NCBI GenBank assembly: GCA_038222915.1 | Contig: JBBRHH010000132.1 | Location: 1 to 12,250 of the forward strand | Direction of reading: 5' to 3' | Length of the DNA stretch: 12,250 nt | Origin: JBBRHH01 sp038222915 | GTDB lineage: Bacteria > Planctomycetota > Phycisphaerae > Tepidisphaerales > Tepidisphaeraceae | In this document: piece after piece, positions 1-7,634 of the stretch | Position numbering within the stretch: the stretch's first letter is position 1 | Layout: each line of letters opens with the position of its first letter | The notes under the pieces: generated by a model | Database searches by the model: none | Seen by the model: the letters and a program-made list of their open reading frames with translations, nothing else | What the model was told of the DNA's origin: nothing | Made by a program: the position numbers and the translations under genes

Positions 1-1843
1 CAAGATCACGCCGGCGGAGATTTCCGATCCACATGAACTGATTACCCGCGCCCAGGCGCTGACTCTCGAGCTTGGCACCCCGATCACGCCGGGGTTCGAA
101 GCGCTGGTCTTCAAGGCGTCGCGCGGGATTGAGGACATTTATGAGCTGACGTATATCCGCAAGGACGGCAGCCGCTTTCCGGCGGTGGTGTCGGTCACGG
201 CGCTGCGTGACGCGCAAAACGCGATTATCGGGTACCTGTTGATTGGCACCGACAACACGGCGCGCAAGCAGGCGGAAGAGGCACTGCTTAAGGCGGGCGC
301 TCTTCAGCGGGCGATCTTTAACAGCGCGAACTTCTCGATGATCGCCACCGACAAGGCGGGCGTGATTCAATTGTTCAACGTCGGCGCGGAGCGGATGCTG
401 GGCTACGCCGCCGCGGAAGTATTGAACCTGATCACGCCGGCTGAACTTCACGATCCGCAGGAGGTGATTGCGCGTGCGATCGCGTTGAGCGTGGAGTGTG
501 GAACCTCGATCTCGCCGGGTTTCGAGGCGCTAGTCTTTAAGGCGTCGCGCGGCATCGAAGATATCTATGAGCTGACCAAAATCCGCAAGGATGGGAGCCG
601 CTTTCCGGCGGTGATCTCGGTCACGGCGCTGCGCGATGCGCAGGACAGCATTATCGGATACCTGCTGATCGGCAGCAACAATGCCGCTCGTAAACAGGTG
701 GACGACGCGCTGCGCAAGAGCGAGGCCCAGCTTCAGGCGATTGTCGGAAACATCAACGAGGGCGTGGTGGTTTCCGATCTCAACGGTGAACTGCTGCATT
801 CCAACCTGGCGGCGCAATTGCTGCATGGGTACGCCACGGCGGATGAATGCGGGCGTCTGCTGACTGAGTTTGCCTATACATTCGAACTGTCAGGGACGGA
901 CGGCAGGGTATTGTCGAAGGACGAATGGCCACTGTTTCGCATCCTGCGCGGCGAGAAATTGCGCGGCGTGGAGGTGTGCATTCGGCGAATTCACGCTGAT
1001 TGGCGGCGCATTTTCACCTACGGGGGGACACTGGTTCAGGACGTAGGCGGCCAGCCGCTGATGGCGGTTGTCACCATCGGCGACATCACTGAGCGCAGGC
1101 GGGCCGCGGACGTGATTCGGCAGCTCAACTCCGATCTGGAGCAACGGGTTGTCGAACGCACCGCGCAACTCGTCACCGCCAACAACGAAATGGAAGCGTT
1201 CAGTTATTCGGTTTCGCACGATCTTCGCGCGCCGTTGCGGAGCATTGACGGGTTCAGCAAGGCGCTTCTGCAAGATTATTCCGACAAGCTGGATGACGAA
1301 GGGCGGGACCATCTGAGTCGCGTCAGGGCCGCAAGCCAGCGGATGGGCCACTTGATCGACGATCTCTTGAACCTGTCACGCCTGACGCGGGCGGAGATCA
1401 CCCAGGAGCCGGTGGACCTGAGCAGCATGGCGCGTGAGATTGCGGAGGAGCTTCAAAGGGAGGCGCCGGAACGCGACGTGGATTTTGTCATCGCCGATGG
1501 GCTGTCGGCAAAGACCGACCCGCGCCTGATTCGAATCGTGCTGACCAACCTGCTCAACAACGCGTTGAAATTTACCAACAAATGCCCGCACGCGCTGATT
1601 GAATTCGGGTCCGCCGAGACCAACGGCCGCGCGGAGTACTTCGTGCGCGACAACGGAGCGGGCTTCGACCCGGAGTACGCCAGCAAGCTATTCGGGGCAT
1701 TTCAGCGCCTGCACGCGGCAACGGAATTTCCGGGAACCGGAATTGGATTGGCGACGGTGCAGCGGATCATTCATCGGCAGGGCGGCCGGATCCGGGCCGA
1801 GGGGAAACTCGATCAAGGCGCAACTTTCCATTTTACGCTTTGA
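1..1843 (+). CDS. multi-PAS sensor histidine kinase, 5' end cut by the window
   Basis: Sensor histidine kinase: PAS domains detect a signal, and the kinase core autophosphorylates a His and passes phosphate to a response regulator. The frame is open from base 2, so the start and probably more PAS domains lie upstream. Visible order: the tail of one PAS domain (about 2-295), a second close copy (about 300-715), a third, different PAS domain (about 720-1105, ending in DITERRR), a coiled coil, then a phytochrome-type HisKA. Its phosphoacceptor His (SVSHDLRAPL) is at 1217-1219. The HATPase carries an N box (NLLNNALKF, about 1547), DNGAGFD and GTGIGLA. No membrane span is visible, so the visible part looks cytosolic, and there is no receiver domain. 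Phosphate would have to go to a separate protein, plausibly the Rcp1-like regulator 50 nt downstream. The signal sensed cannot be told. The stop is TGA at 1841-1843. Confidence 0.93.
   Translation, partial: KITPAEISDPHELITRAQALTLELGTPITPGFEALVFKASRGIEDIYELTYIRKDGSRFPAVVSVTALRDAQNAIIGYLLIGTDNTARKQAEEALLKAGALQRAIFNSANFSMIATDKAGVIQLFNVGAERMLGYAAAEVLNLITPAELHDPQEVIARAIALSVECGTSISPGFEALVFKASRGIEDIYELTKIRKDGSRFPAVISVTALRDAQDSIIGYLLIGSNNAARKQVDDALRKSEAQLQAIVGNINEGVVVSDLNGELLHSNLAAQLLHGYATADECGRLLTEFAYTFELSGTDGRVLSKDEWPLFRILRGEKLRGVEVCIRRIHADWRRIFTYGGTLVQDVGGQPLMAVVTIGDITERRRAADVIRQLNSDLEQRVVERTAQLVTANNEMEAFSYSVSHDLRAPLRSIDGFSKALLQDYSDKLDDEGRDHLSRVRAASQRMGHLIDDLLNLSRLTRAEITQEPVDLSSMAREIAEELQREAPERDVDFVIADGLSAKTDPRLIRIVLTNLLNNALKFTNKCPHALIEFGSAETNGRAEYFVRDNGAGFDPEYASKLFGAFQRLHAATEFPGTGIGLATVQRIIHRQGGRIRAEGKLDQGATFHFTL
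5..295 (+). repeat. PAS tandem duplication, copy 1
   Basis: This segment encodes 97 residues that match the segment exactly 426 nt (142 codons) downstream. By my count 74 of 97 residues are identical, including an unbroken 20-residue stretch beginning GFEALVFKASRG. Many codons differ synonymously, so the copies are old and held by protein-level selection rather than freshly duplicated. Confidence 0.85.
431..721 (+). repeat. PAS tandem duplication, copy 2
   Basis: Second copy of the PAS segment at 5-295. The spacing of exactly 142 codons shows that a whole PAS module with its linker was the duplicated unit. The third PAS domain that follows (from about 720) is clearly different in sequence. 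Confidence 0.85.
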
Positions 1844-1880
1844 ATTTACACATTCGATGGAACAGAAATTCGGACGAACA

Positions 1881-1887
1881 AGGAAAG
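1881..1887 (+). promoter_or_regulatory. ribosome binding site of the Rcp1-like regulator
   Basis: AGGAAAG ends 6 nt before ATG 1894. It decides this start over the upstream in-frame TTG at 1840. Confidence 0.7.
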
Positions 1888-1893
1888 CGTAAA

Positions 1894-2331
1894 ATGTCGA
1901 ACAAGACCATACTTCTCGTGGAAGACAACCCGGATGACGAAAAGCTGAGCGTCATGGCGCTCAGGAAAAGCAACGTCGACAATGAGCTGGCCGTTGCGCG
2001 CGATGGTGTTGAAGCGCTGGACTATTTGTTCGGAACCGGCGTACACGCCGGTCGCGATACGAGCGTGCAACCCGCGCTGATCCTGTTAGATTTGAAACTT
2101 CCGAAACTGGACGGGTTGGGAGTTCTAAAACGCCTGCGGGCGGATGAGCGAACCAGGCGGTTGCCGGTTGTCATATTGACCAGCTCAAAAGAGGAACACG
2201 ATCTGGTCACCAGTTACAGCCTGGGGGCAAACAGCTACATCCGCAAGCCCGTGGATTTCGATCAATTCGCCGAAGCGGTGCGGCAGTTGGGGATGTACTG
2301 GCTTGTGCTGAATGAAAATTCGCCCCGCTAA
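1894..2331 (+). CDS. single-domain response regulator, Rcp1/CheY-like
   Basis: A 145-residue stand-alone receiver protein with no output domain. Acidic pocket E10/D11 (LLVEDNPDD), phosphoacceptor D66 (LILLDLKLP), switch Thr in LTSS at 96, and conserved K118 followed by Pro (YIRKPVDF) are all present. The tail, MYWLVLNE, is typical of the Rcp1-like group that partners phytochrome-type kinases. An in-frame TTG at 1840 would overlap the kinase stop, but ATG 1894 is preferred: AGGAAAG lies 6 nt upstream and the protein then starts right at the receiver fold. It sits 50 nt after the kinase and 12 nt before the hybrid kinase, so it likely takes phosphate from the upstream kinase, from the hybrid's Hpt, or both (inference). 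With no DNA-binding domain, output must be by protein contact or phosphate shuttling. Confidence 0.93.
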   Translation: MSNKTILLVEDNPDDEKLSVMALRKSNVDNELAVARDGVEALDYLFGTGVHAGRDTSVQPALILLDLKLPKLDGLGVLKRLRADERTRRLPVVILTSSKEEHDLVTSYSLGANSYIRKPVDFDQFAEAVRQLGMYWLVLNENSPR

Positions 2332-2343
2332 ATTGTGAGACCT

Positions 2344-4719
2344 ATGTCCAAATTTCTCCGCGTGCTGTTCGTTGAAGACTCTGAGAATGACGTCAAGCTG
2401 CTCCTCATGGAGCTGCGCCAGGGCGGGTGGGAGATTGTTCACGACCGCGTGGACACCGCGGCCGCGATGCAGGCGGCGCTGAATGCGCATGCATGGGATC
2501 TGATCATCGCGGACTATTCGATGCCTTGCTTCAGCGGACCGGCGGCGTTGGTGCTTGCGCATGAGCAAGCGGTGGATGTGCCATTCATTCTCGTATCGGG
2601 GAAGGTCGGCGAGGAAATGGCCGTTCAAGCCATGAAGGCCGGCGCGGATGATTATCTGTTCAAGGGGGACCTGAAACGGCTTGTTCCGGCCGCGGAGCGT
2701 GAACTTCGTGATGCCGACGGACGCCGTCATGCGCGGAAGCTCGAGTTGCAACTGCGCAAGCGCGATGCTCAACTCAATGACGCGCAGCGCCTGGCACATC
2801 TGGGGACATGGCATGTTGATTTTCGAACTGGCGATACCGTCTGGTCCGATGAGGCGTACCGAATTCTCGGTGCGGACCCCAAAGGGGAGCCGCTGACATT
2901 CAGCGGTTTTGCAGCGTATATGAGTACAGATGACCGAGCGCAGTTCGACAAGACCTTGCGTGCATCAGAGGCGGTGTCGTTCGAGCAGGATTGCCGCCTC
3001 TCTCTCCCCGGCATGGCGGCGCGATTCGTTCACATTCATGGCGAGATTATCCGCGATGAGGTTGGGGCAGTCATTGAGGCGACGGGGATGATCCAGGACA
3101 TCACCGAGCGGCATCTCGCTGACGTCGAGGTGCGGCAAGCGAGAGAGGCCGCCGAGACCGCCAATCGCGCCAAGAGTGAGTTCCTTGCGAACATGAGCCA
3201 CGAAATTCGAACACCCATGACCGCGATTCTCGGGTTTGCGGAGATGATGTCGCAGCCCAACCAGGATCCGGCCGACCGCGACGAATGCATCCAGACGGTG
3301 CGGCGCAATGCGCTGCATCTTCTGGAACTGATCAATGACATTCTTGACCTGTCAAAGATCGAGGCGGGCAAGATGACGGTCGAGCGAATCAAGTGTGATA
3401 TCACCAGTCTGCTGGCGGGGCTCATTTCACTCATGCGCCCCAGGGCAACGGAGAAGATGCTGGGGCTGGAGATCACGTTTGATGGGCCGATTCCCCGCAG
3501 CATCGAGACCGATCCCACGCGGCTGCGGCAGATTCTGCTGAATCTTCTGGGCAATGCGCTGAAGTTCACGGCGGCGGGTCAAATTCAATTGCGCGTTTCC
3601 ACCAGACGGTGCGAGAGCGGGGACATCTTGTGCTTTGAGGTGGTCGACACCGGGATTGGCCTGTCCGCGGACCAACTCGCGCGGTTGTTTCGACCATTCA
3701 CGCAGGCGGACGAATCCACAACCCGCAAGTTTGGGGGTACCGGCCTTGGGCTTACCATCAGCCAGCAACTGGCCCACCTTCTCGGGGGAACAATCGAAGT
3801 GAAATCCGAAGTGGGCGCGGGAAGCACATTCGCCATGTGCATCCCTTGCGGAGACTGCTCGAAGGTGGAGATGCTGAATAACGTCACAGAGGCGATGTTG
3901 ACCAGGACGGAGCCGACCCTGAAATGGCAGAGCGTTCCGATTCATGGGCGGATCCTGCTTGTCGAGGATGGGCGCGACAATCAACGGCTTCTTTCGACGC
4001 ACCTGCGCGCCTCGGGCGCGGAGGTGGTGATCGCGGAGAACGGCCAGGTGGCGGTTGATCTCATGGGAGCCAACACGTTTGACCTTGTGCTGATGGATAT
4101 GCAGATGCCGATTATGGATGGCTACAGCGCCACGACCGAACTGCGCCGGCGGGGGGTGAGCATCCCTGTCATCGCGCTGACCGCTTATGCGATGGAAGAG
4201 GATCGGCAAAAGTGCATGGCCTGCGGCTGCACGGATTATCTCAGCAAGCCGATCGACCGGGAACGCCTGCTCCAAACAGTGAGCCGATACATTGGCAAGC
4301 GAAGATCGACGACAGTAGAGAACCCATCCATCATTAAGGCAGACGGCATCGACGCTACGAAGGCGGCTGGTTCGATCAAGAGCACCTTGCGGCATCAACC
4401 AGGGATGAAGCCGATCATCGCGGAATTTGTTGAAGGGTTGCCGGCGCAAGTGCAGGATATGATTGATTTGCTTGGGCGAAACGAGTTGTCGGCGCTGCAG
4501 CGGATCGTGCATCAACTTCGTGATTCGAGCGGCGGGTACGGCTTCGATCAGATCACGGGGCCGGCAACAACGAGTGACGAAGCAATGATTGCGTCGTCGG
4601 GCCTTCAGACGATCAGCGAAACGGTCAATGCGCTCATCGTCACACTTCGCCAGATTGAAGGCTTTGGCGTAAATGAAGAGCCGGCCGACACAGATCGGAC
4701 TACCAGGCAGCCTGAATGA
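2344..4719 (+). CDS. hybrid histidine kinase, REC-PAS-HisKA-HATPase-REC-Hpt
   Basis: A 791-residue hybrid kinase. N-terminal receiver (about 5-120) with E11/D12, phosphoacceptor D57 and K107; PAS domain (about 145-258); coiled linker; HisKA with H286 (NMSHEIRTP); HATPase with N404 (NLLGNALKF), D435 (VVDTGIG) and GGTGLGL at 464-470; second receiver (about 535-650) with E541/D542, D585, T613 and K635; then an Hpt-like C-terminus (about 665-775) with H723. No membrane span, so it is cytosolic. An in-frame GTG at 2335 would add three residues, but ATG 2344 fits the receiver fold better; no strong ribosome binding site is visible for either. The N-terminal receiver suggests input from another kinase, probably the one upstream, while the Hpt could pass phosphate to the small regulator (inference). 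The Hpt reads HQLRD where HxLKG is usual. Confidence 0.93.
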   Translation: MSKFLRVLFVEDSENDVKLLLMELRQGGWEIVHDRVDTAAAMQAALNAHAWDLIIADYSMPCFSGPAALVLAHEQAVDVPFILVSGKVGEEMAVQAMKAGADDYLFKGDLKRLVPAAERELRDADGRRHARKLELQLRKRDAQLNDAQRLAHLGTWHVDFRTGDTVWSDEAYRILGADPKGEPLTFSGFAAYMSTDDRAQFDKTLRASEAVSFEQDCRLSLPGMAARFVHIHGEIIRDEVGAVIEATGMIQDITERHLADVEVRQAREAAETANRAKSEFLANMSHEIRTPMTAILGFAEMMSQPNQDPADRDECIQTVRRNALHLLELINDILDLSKIEAGKMTVERIKCDITSLLAGLISLMRPRATEKMLGLEITFDGPIPRSIETDPTRLRQILLNLLGNALKFTAAGQIQLRVSTRRCESGDILCFEVVDTGIGLSADQLARLFRPFTQADESTTRKFGGTGLGLTISQQLAHLLGGTIEVKSEVGAGSTFAMCIPCGDCSKVEMLNNVTEAMLTRTEPTLKWQSVPIHGRILLVEDGRDNQRLLSTHLRASGAEVVIAENGQVAVDLMGANTFDLVLMDMQMPIMDGYSATTELRRRGVSIPVIALTAYAMEEDRQKCMACGCTDYLSKPIDRERLLQTVSRYIGKRRSTTVENPSIIKADGIDATKAAGSIKSTLRHQPGMKPIIAEFVEGLPAQVQDMIDLLGRNELSALQRIVHQLRDSSGGYGFDQITGPATTSDEAMIASSGLQTISETVNALIVTLRQIEGFGVNEEPADTDRTTRQPE

Positions 4720-4895
4720 TGGATTGGACGTAGTCGGCTGGCAAGCAGGCGACGACGGCTTTGCTGGTGTCGGTGAGTTTGGTGGATAACAGCGGGGCCG
4801 GGAGTTTGACGTTGATTTTGGGGTGAGGTGAGGCCGATAGGGGTGGCGACAGCGGCGGTGATTTTGAGTCTGTTGATGTATATAATTGCCTTCTC
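4720..4895 (+). other. intergenic gap with no supported gene
   Basis: A 176-nt gap between the hybrid kinase and the antitoxin gene. A minus-strand frame crosses it but also runs under the antitoxin gene and looks like no known family. A short CAGG/CCTG hairpin lies at the kinase stop but lacks a T run, so I do not call a terminator. The only credible signal is the TATAAT at its right end. Confidence 0.5.
4881..4886 (+). promoter_or_regulatory. -10 box of the antitoxin gene
   Basis: Perfect TATAAT, nine nt before ATG 4896. Transcription would start at about 4892-4894, giving an mRNA with almost no leader. No Shine-Dalgarno motif precedes the ATG. The only -35-like hexamer (TTGAGT, 4864-4869) is too close, with an 11-nt spacer. 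Confidence 0.5.
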
Positions 4896-5261
4896 ATGTC
4901 ACAGACAACAGGCATCAAAGGGCATTTTGACGGCACTTCGGTAGTGCTTGATGAACCGGCGTCGCTGGCCGTTGGGCAGGAGGTTCGGATTGTCGTTGAC
5001 ACCATCTCTTCTGCGAATGCGGCGCGGACTTCGGTTAGCGGCTTTGCCAAGGGAATGTTGGAGACCACCTTCACTCCCTTCGTCGACATGACCGCCACAC
5101 TGATGAATTGTGACGATTGGGACGAAGCGGCGGCACTTCACATTGATCCTCTCGATCGGATACCTGCCGACTTTGTGCGCAGCCCCGGCAGCGCCGCGGG
5201 GCAGATCAAGATGGCGGACGATTTCGCTGATACGCCCGAGGAGTTTGGGGACTACCGGTGA
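4896..5261 (+). CDS. VapB-like antitoxin of a PIN-domain toxin module
   Basis: A 121-residue acidic protein. Residues 7-34 (IKGHFDGTSVVLDEP, then GQEVRIVV) look like the N-terminal strand-rich domain seen in small antitoxins of the DUF104/DUF2281 type. The C-terminus (about 98-121: GSAAGQIKMADDF, PEEFGDY) matches the toxin-binding tail common in VapB-like partners of PIN toxins. In such modules the antitoxin blocks a toxin RNase and usually represses its own promoter. The next stretch encodes only half of a PIN toxin, in the same frame just after this stop, so the antitoxin appears orphaned. The middle part (about 45-95) is not recognised. The start is ATG 4896 with no ribosome binding site, consistent with a near-leaderless message. 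Antitoxin identity rests on the two terminal motifs plus the PIN remnant; the exact family is unsure. Confidence 0.7.
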   Translation: MSQTTGIKGHFDGTSVVLDEPASLAVGQEVRIVVDTISSANAARTSVSGFAKGMLETTFTPFVDMTATLMNCDDWDEAAALHIDPLDRIPADFVRSPGSAAGQIKMADDFADTPEEFGDYR

Positions 5262-5510
5262 GCGCTGCATGGAAGTGGTAAGCTTCAGTTGCCCGATCAG
5301 CCTGAGCCATTCCTTCTCAAACATCTCACGGTGAACAAGATTCGGCTGCTGCCGATTTCAATTGCATCGATTTTTCTCACCGGTCGGTTGCCGGCGCATC
5401 ACAAAGATCCGTTTGACCGACTTATCGCTGCGCAATGCTTGCGCATGGATCTTACGTTGGTTTCGAACGACGCAGCGTTCGATGCGTATGGCGTGCGGCG
5501 CGTCTGGTGA
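5262..5510 (+). pseudogene. C-terminal half of a PIN-domain (VapC) toxin
   Basis: Reading on from the antitoxin stop, the frame gives ALHGSGKLQLPDQPEP and, further on, LPISIAS, LPAHHKDPFDRLIAAQ, LVSNDAAF and YGVRRVW. This is the characteristic second half of VapC-like PIN toxins, which are usually about 125-130 residues and cut RNA. The N-terminal half, with the DTH acidic residue and the WE motif, is missing, so two of the metal-binding acids are lost while the DPFDR and SND acids remain. Any product would start at TTG 5289 (73 residues) or later. A GTG at 5258 overlaps the antitoxin stop, where a coupled toxin start is normally found, but its frame closes after seven codons (VSAAWKW), which resembles the VSAAxxWE stretch of intact toxins. 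The gene is almost certainly inactive through an internal deletion. Confidence 0.8.
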
Positions 5511-5532
5511 GTTTGGGATCCGGCTTATTTGC

Positions 5533-6705
5533 TTACGGCTCGGCGTCGTGGGGGCGGGGGGTCAGGCGGAATTTTATTTCCTTTGGACCGCCGGTGATGG
5601 TGACGTCCTTGGGGAGGTGGAAGTCTTCGGCCGTTAAGATGCGGGTTTTTTGTTCGTCGTCGCCCCGCAAGTCGGCGTTGTTAATGCGCAGGACGGCGTA
5701 GGCGACGAAGGGTTCGACTTCGGTTGCGTGGAGCGGGTCGGCGGTGGTGGCTTTGAGCATGTCGATGGATTGGGGCGGGCCGACCACGGTGACGTCCTGG
5801 ACAGCGGGGGTTACTTCGATGCGGTAGCCGTCGATGATGGAGCGGGCGGCCAGGATGTAGACGGGGATGGAGGGAAGGGTGAAGGTGTGGGTTTGGGTGG
5901 CGTCGACCACGCCCTGGACCGCGGGCGGAAAGGTCACACCTTCGGCGTGCATGTTGAGCCGGAGGGGGATGGCGGTTTCGAAGCGGCCTTTGCGGTTGCC
6001 TAGTGCGTCGATGTCAACGTAGATCTTGAGGGGGCGCGGCTTGGCCGGGCTGTCGGCGAGCAGCGATTCCGGACCGCTGACTTCGACATCGAGCGTGCGG
6101 TCCTGTTCGCCATAAAACTTCACGCCGGCGGCGGCTTGCTGATTTTCAGGGGCGATCTCGACGGGGAGGCGGGCCTTGACGCGTTTTTCGACCGAGACCA
6201 TGAAATAGGTGGGAATGGCCTTGGTGATTTTCACCGCGTTGTCGCGAAAGAGCCGGTCGGACTGAAGGCGATCGACGATCTGGATGCTGCGGGGATTGCC
6301 GATAGGCAGCTCATCCTTGGGAAAAAAGATATTGAGGGGTTTCTGGCTTGCCTCGGTCTTGCAGTAGGACTGAACGCGATCGACGCCGACCTGGGGACCT
6401 TCGAGCGCCACGACGATGTTCTTGTCCTGGGGCGGCATGATGGTGACGACGCGATCGGTGGCGTCGGTGGAAATCTCGACGGGCACGCTCACGTTGTCAC
6501 GCGGCACGAGCTGCTCGCGCTCGGCATAGACCCAGATGAGGATGGTGAGCGGTGCGACCCACGCGAAAGTTTTGACGCCCTCGACGATTCGCTGTGGCCA
6601 GCGGACGGTGCGCGACCTGACCGTGGTGGAACCGGCGCTGACGGTAGTCTTGCGCGGATAGGGGAGGATGTTGATGGGATCAGTGGATGGTGGGTTGGAC
6701 TTCAT
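5533..6705 (-). CDS. cdaR: YbbR-domain protein, partner of the diadenylate cyclase (CdaR)
   Basis: A 390-residue protein with a basic, Pro-rich cytosolic N-terminus, one membrane span (about 45-61, WVAPLTILIWVY) and a long extracytoplasmic part. Three YbbR-like repeats can be recognised by their VxLEGP-type strand ends: about 70-115 (VVALEGPQ), 170-218 (VEVSGPES) and 278-318 (TVVGPPQS). In Firmicutes, CdaR binds the membrane cyclase CdaA and tunes c-di-AMP production. Here its ATG lies inside the 3' end of cdaA, a 26-nt overlap that suggests translational coupling. No strong ribosome binding site is seen upstream. glmM, which often follows cdaR, is absent: the next gene is the convergent toxin remnant ending 22 nt away, and no terminator hairpin is visible between them. 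Confidence 0.85.
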   Translation of the reverse strand: MKSNPPSTDPINILPYPRKTTVSAGSTTVRSRTVRWPQRIVEGVKTFAWVAPLTILIWVYAEREQLVPRDNVSVPVEISTDATDRVVTIMPPQDKNIVVALEGPQVGVDRVQSYCKTEASQKPLNIFFPKDELPIGNPRSIQIVDRLQSDRLFRDNAVKITKAIPTYFMVSVEKRVKARLPVEIAPENQQAAAGVKFYGEQDRTLDVEVSGPESLLADSPAKPRPLKIYVDIDALGNRKGRFETAIPLRLNMHAEGVTFPPAVQGVVDATQTHTFTLPSIPVYILAARSIIDGYRIEVTPAVQDVTVVGPPQSIDMLKATTADPLHATEVEPFVAYAVLRINNADLRGDDEQKTRILTAEDFHLPKDVTITGGPKEIKFRLTPRPHDAEP

Positions 6706-7549
6706 GGTAGACCACTGGTTTTTGTTCGGCGGTGGGGGCGTCGGTCACGGCGCGGTGACTGAGCAGATCCTTGATCATGCGGCGGAGCTGGCCGAGGGTG
6801 AGCTTGCGGTGAAGTTGGCCGCGATCGGCGATGCTGATGTCGCCGGTTTCCTCGGAGACGACCATGACGATGGCGTCGCTTTCCTGGCTCATGCCGACGG
6901 CGGCGCGGTGGCGGCTGCCCAACTCGCGTTCGAGCTCGCCTGATTCGGCGAGCGGAAACTGGACGCCGGCGTAGGCGATTCGGCCGCCGCTGACGATGAC
7001 GCCCAAGTCATGGAGGGGCGTATTGGGGAAGAAGATGGTGTTGAGGAGCGGGGCGGTGAGTTCGGCGTCGAGGCGGGTGCCGCTTTCGGCGATACCGCCG
7101 AGGCCGATCTCGCGCTCGATGGCGACGAGCGCGCCGATCTTCATTTTCGAACAGAAGGCGGCACACTCGATGAGGACGTCGACGTCGTCGGCGACTTCGG
7201 TAGACCAGTTGCGGAAGAGCCGGGTTTCACCCAGCCGCATGAGGGCGCGGCGGATTTCAGGCTGGAAGACGACGACGGTGGCGAAGGAGGCGAAGAGCAG
7301 GAGCTTGCCGTAGAGGAACTGGATGCGTTCGAGCTTGTACTCCTTGGCGATGAGAGTCACGATCAGATAGAAGACGACCAGCACGAACGCGATGCCCTTG
7401 AGCATGCGTGCACCGCGGGTGCCGCGCAGGAAGCGAACGACTGAGTAGACGAACACGCCGATAAGGAGGAGTTCGAAACCAACGGTCCAGAAGCCGTGGA
7501 TTCGGACGGCCTGGAAGAAGTTGAGGATGTTGAAAAAATCTGAGTTCAT
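6680..7549 (-). CDS. cdaA: membrane diadenylate cyclase (CdaA/DacA type)
   Basis: A 289-residue membrane enzyme that joins two ATP into c-di-AMP. Three N-terminal membrane spans (about 21-41, 50-68, 77-96) precede a DisA_N cyclase domain (about 100-260), the normal CdaA layout. The domain shows NTIFFPNTPLHD and GSRHRAA (212-218, the RHR ATP-binding motif). The metal-binding Asp (D181) is kept, but the usual Asp-Gly-Ala reads Asp-Leu-Gly (181-183), and Ser replaces the Thr before RHR. Activity therefore cannot be assumed. The gene follows folP by 85 nt and overlaps cdaR. In the folP gap, TATAGT (7606-7611, minus strand) could be a -10 box but has no convincing -35, so I treat the three genes as one probable operon. 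ATG 7549 has no clear Shine-Dalgarno. Confidence 0.9.
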   Translation of the reverse strand: MNSDFFNILNFFQAVRIHGFWTVGFELLLIGVFVYSVVRFLRGTRGARMLKGIAFVLVVFYLIVTLIAKEYKLERIQFLYGKLLLFASFATVVVFQPEIRRALMRLGETRLFRNWSTEVADDVDVLIECAAFCSKMKIGALVAIEREIGLGGIAESGTRLDAELTAPLLNTIFFPNTPLHDLGVIVSGGRIAYAGVQFPLAESGELERELGSRHRAAVGMSQESDAIVMVVSEETGDISIADRGQLHRKLTLGQLRRMIKDLLSHRAVTDAPTAEQKPVVYHEVQPTIH

Positions 7550-7634
7550 GGCCCCGAATATCGAGTCCGCGATGTGCCAAGACAGCCCGGCGCTTCTCGC
7601 ACTTCACTATATAGACGTAGCGGTCAATCGACCA

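Noticed and set aside
3427..4515. A 362-codon minus-strand frame inside the hybrid kinase
   Set aside because: It is antisense to well-conserved kinase and receiver motifs and has a composition typical of a shadow frame.
4706..4716. Small hairpin CAGG-CAG-CCTG at the end of the hybrid kinase gene as a terminator
   Set aside because: The stem is only four base pairs and no T run follows.
4700..5098. A 132-codon minus-strand frame over the gap and the antitoxin gene
   Set aside because: It overlaps the antitoxin frame and has no family resemblance. Ser/Pro/Thr richness suggests chance, though its C-terminal part in the gap cannot be fully excluded as a gene remnant.
6136..6762. A 208-codon plus-strand frame across cdaR and cdaA
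   Set aside because: It is antisense to two recognised genes, rich in Gly and Asp, and an evident mirror of their codon bias.
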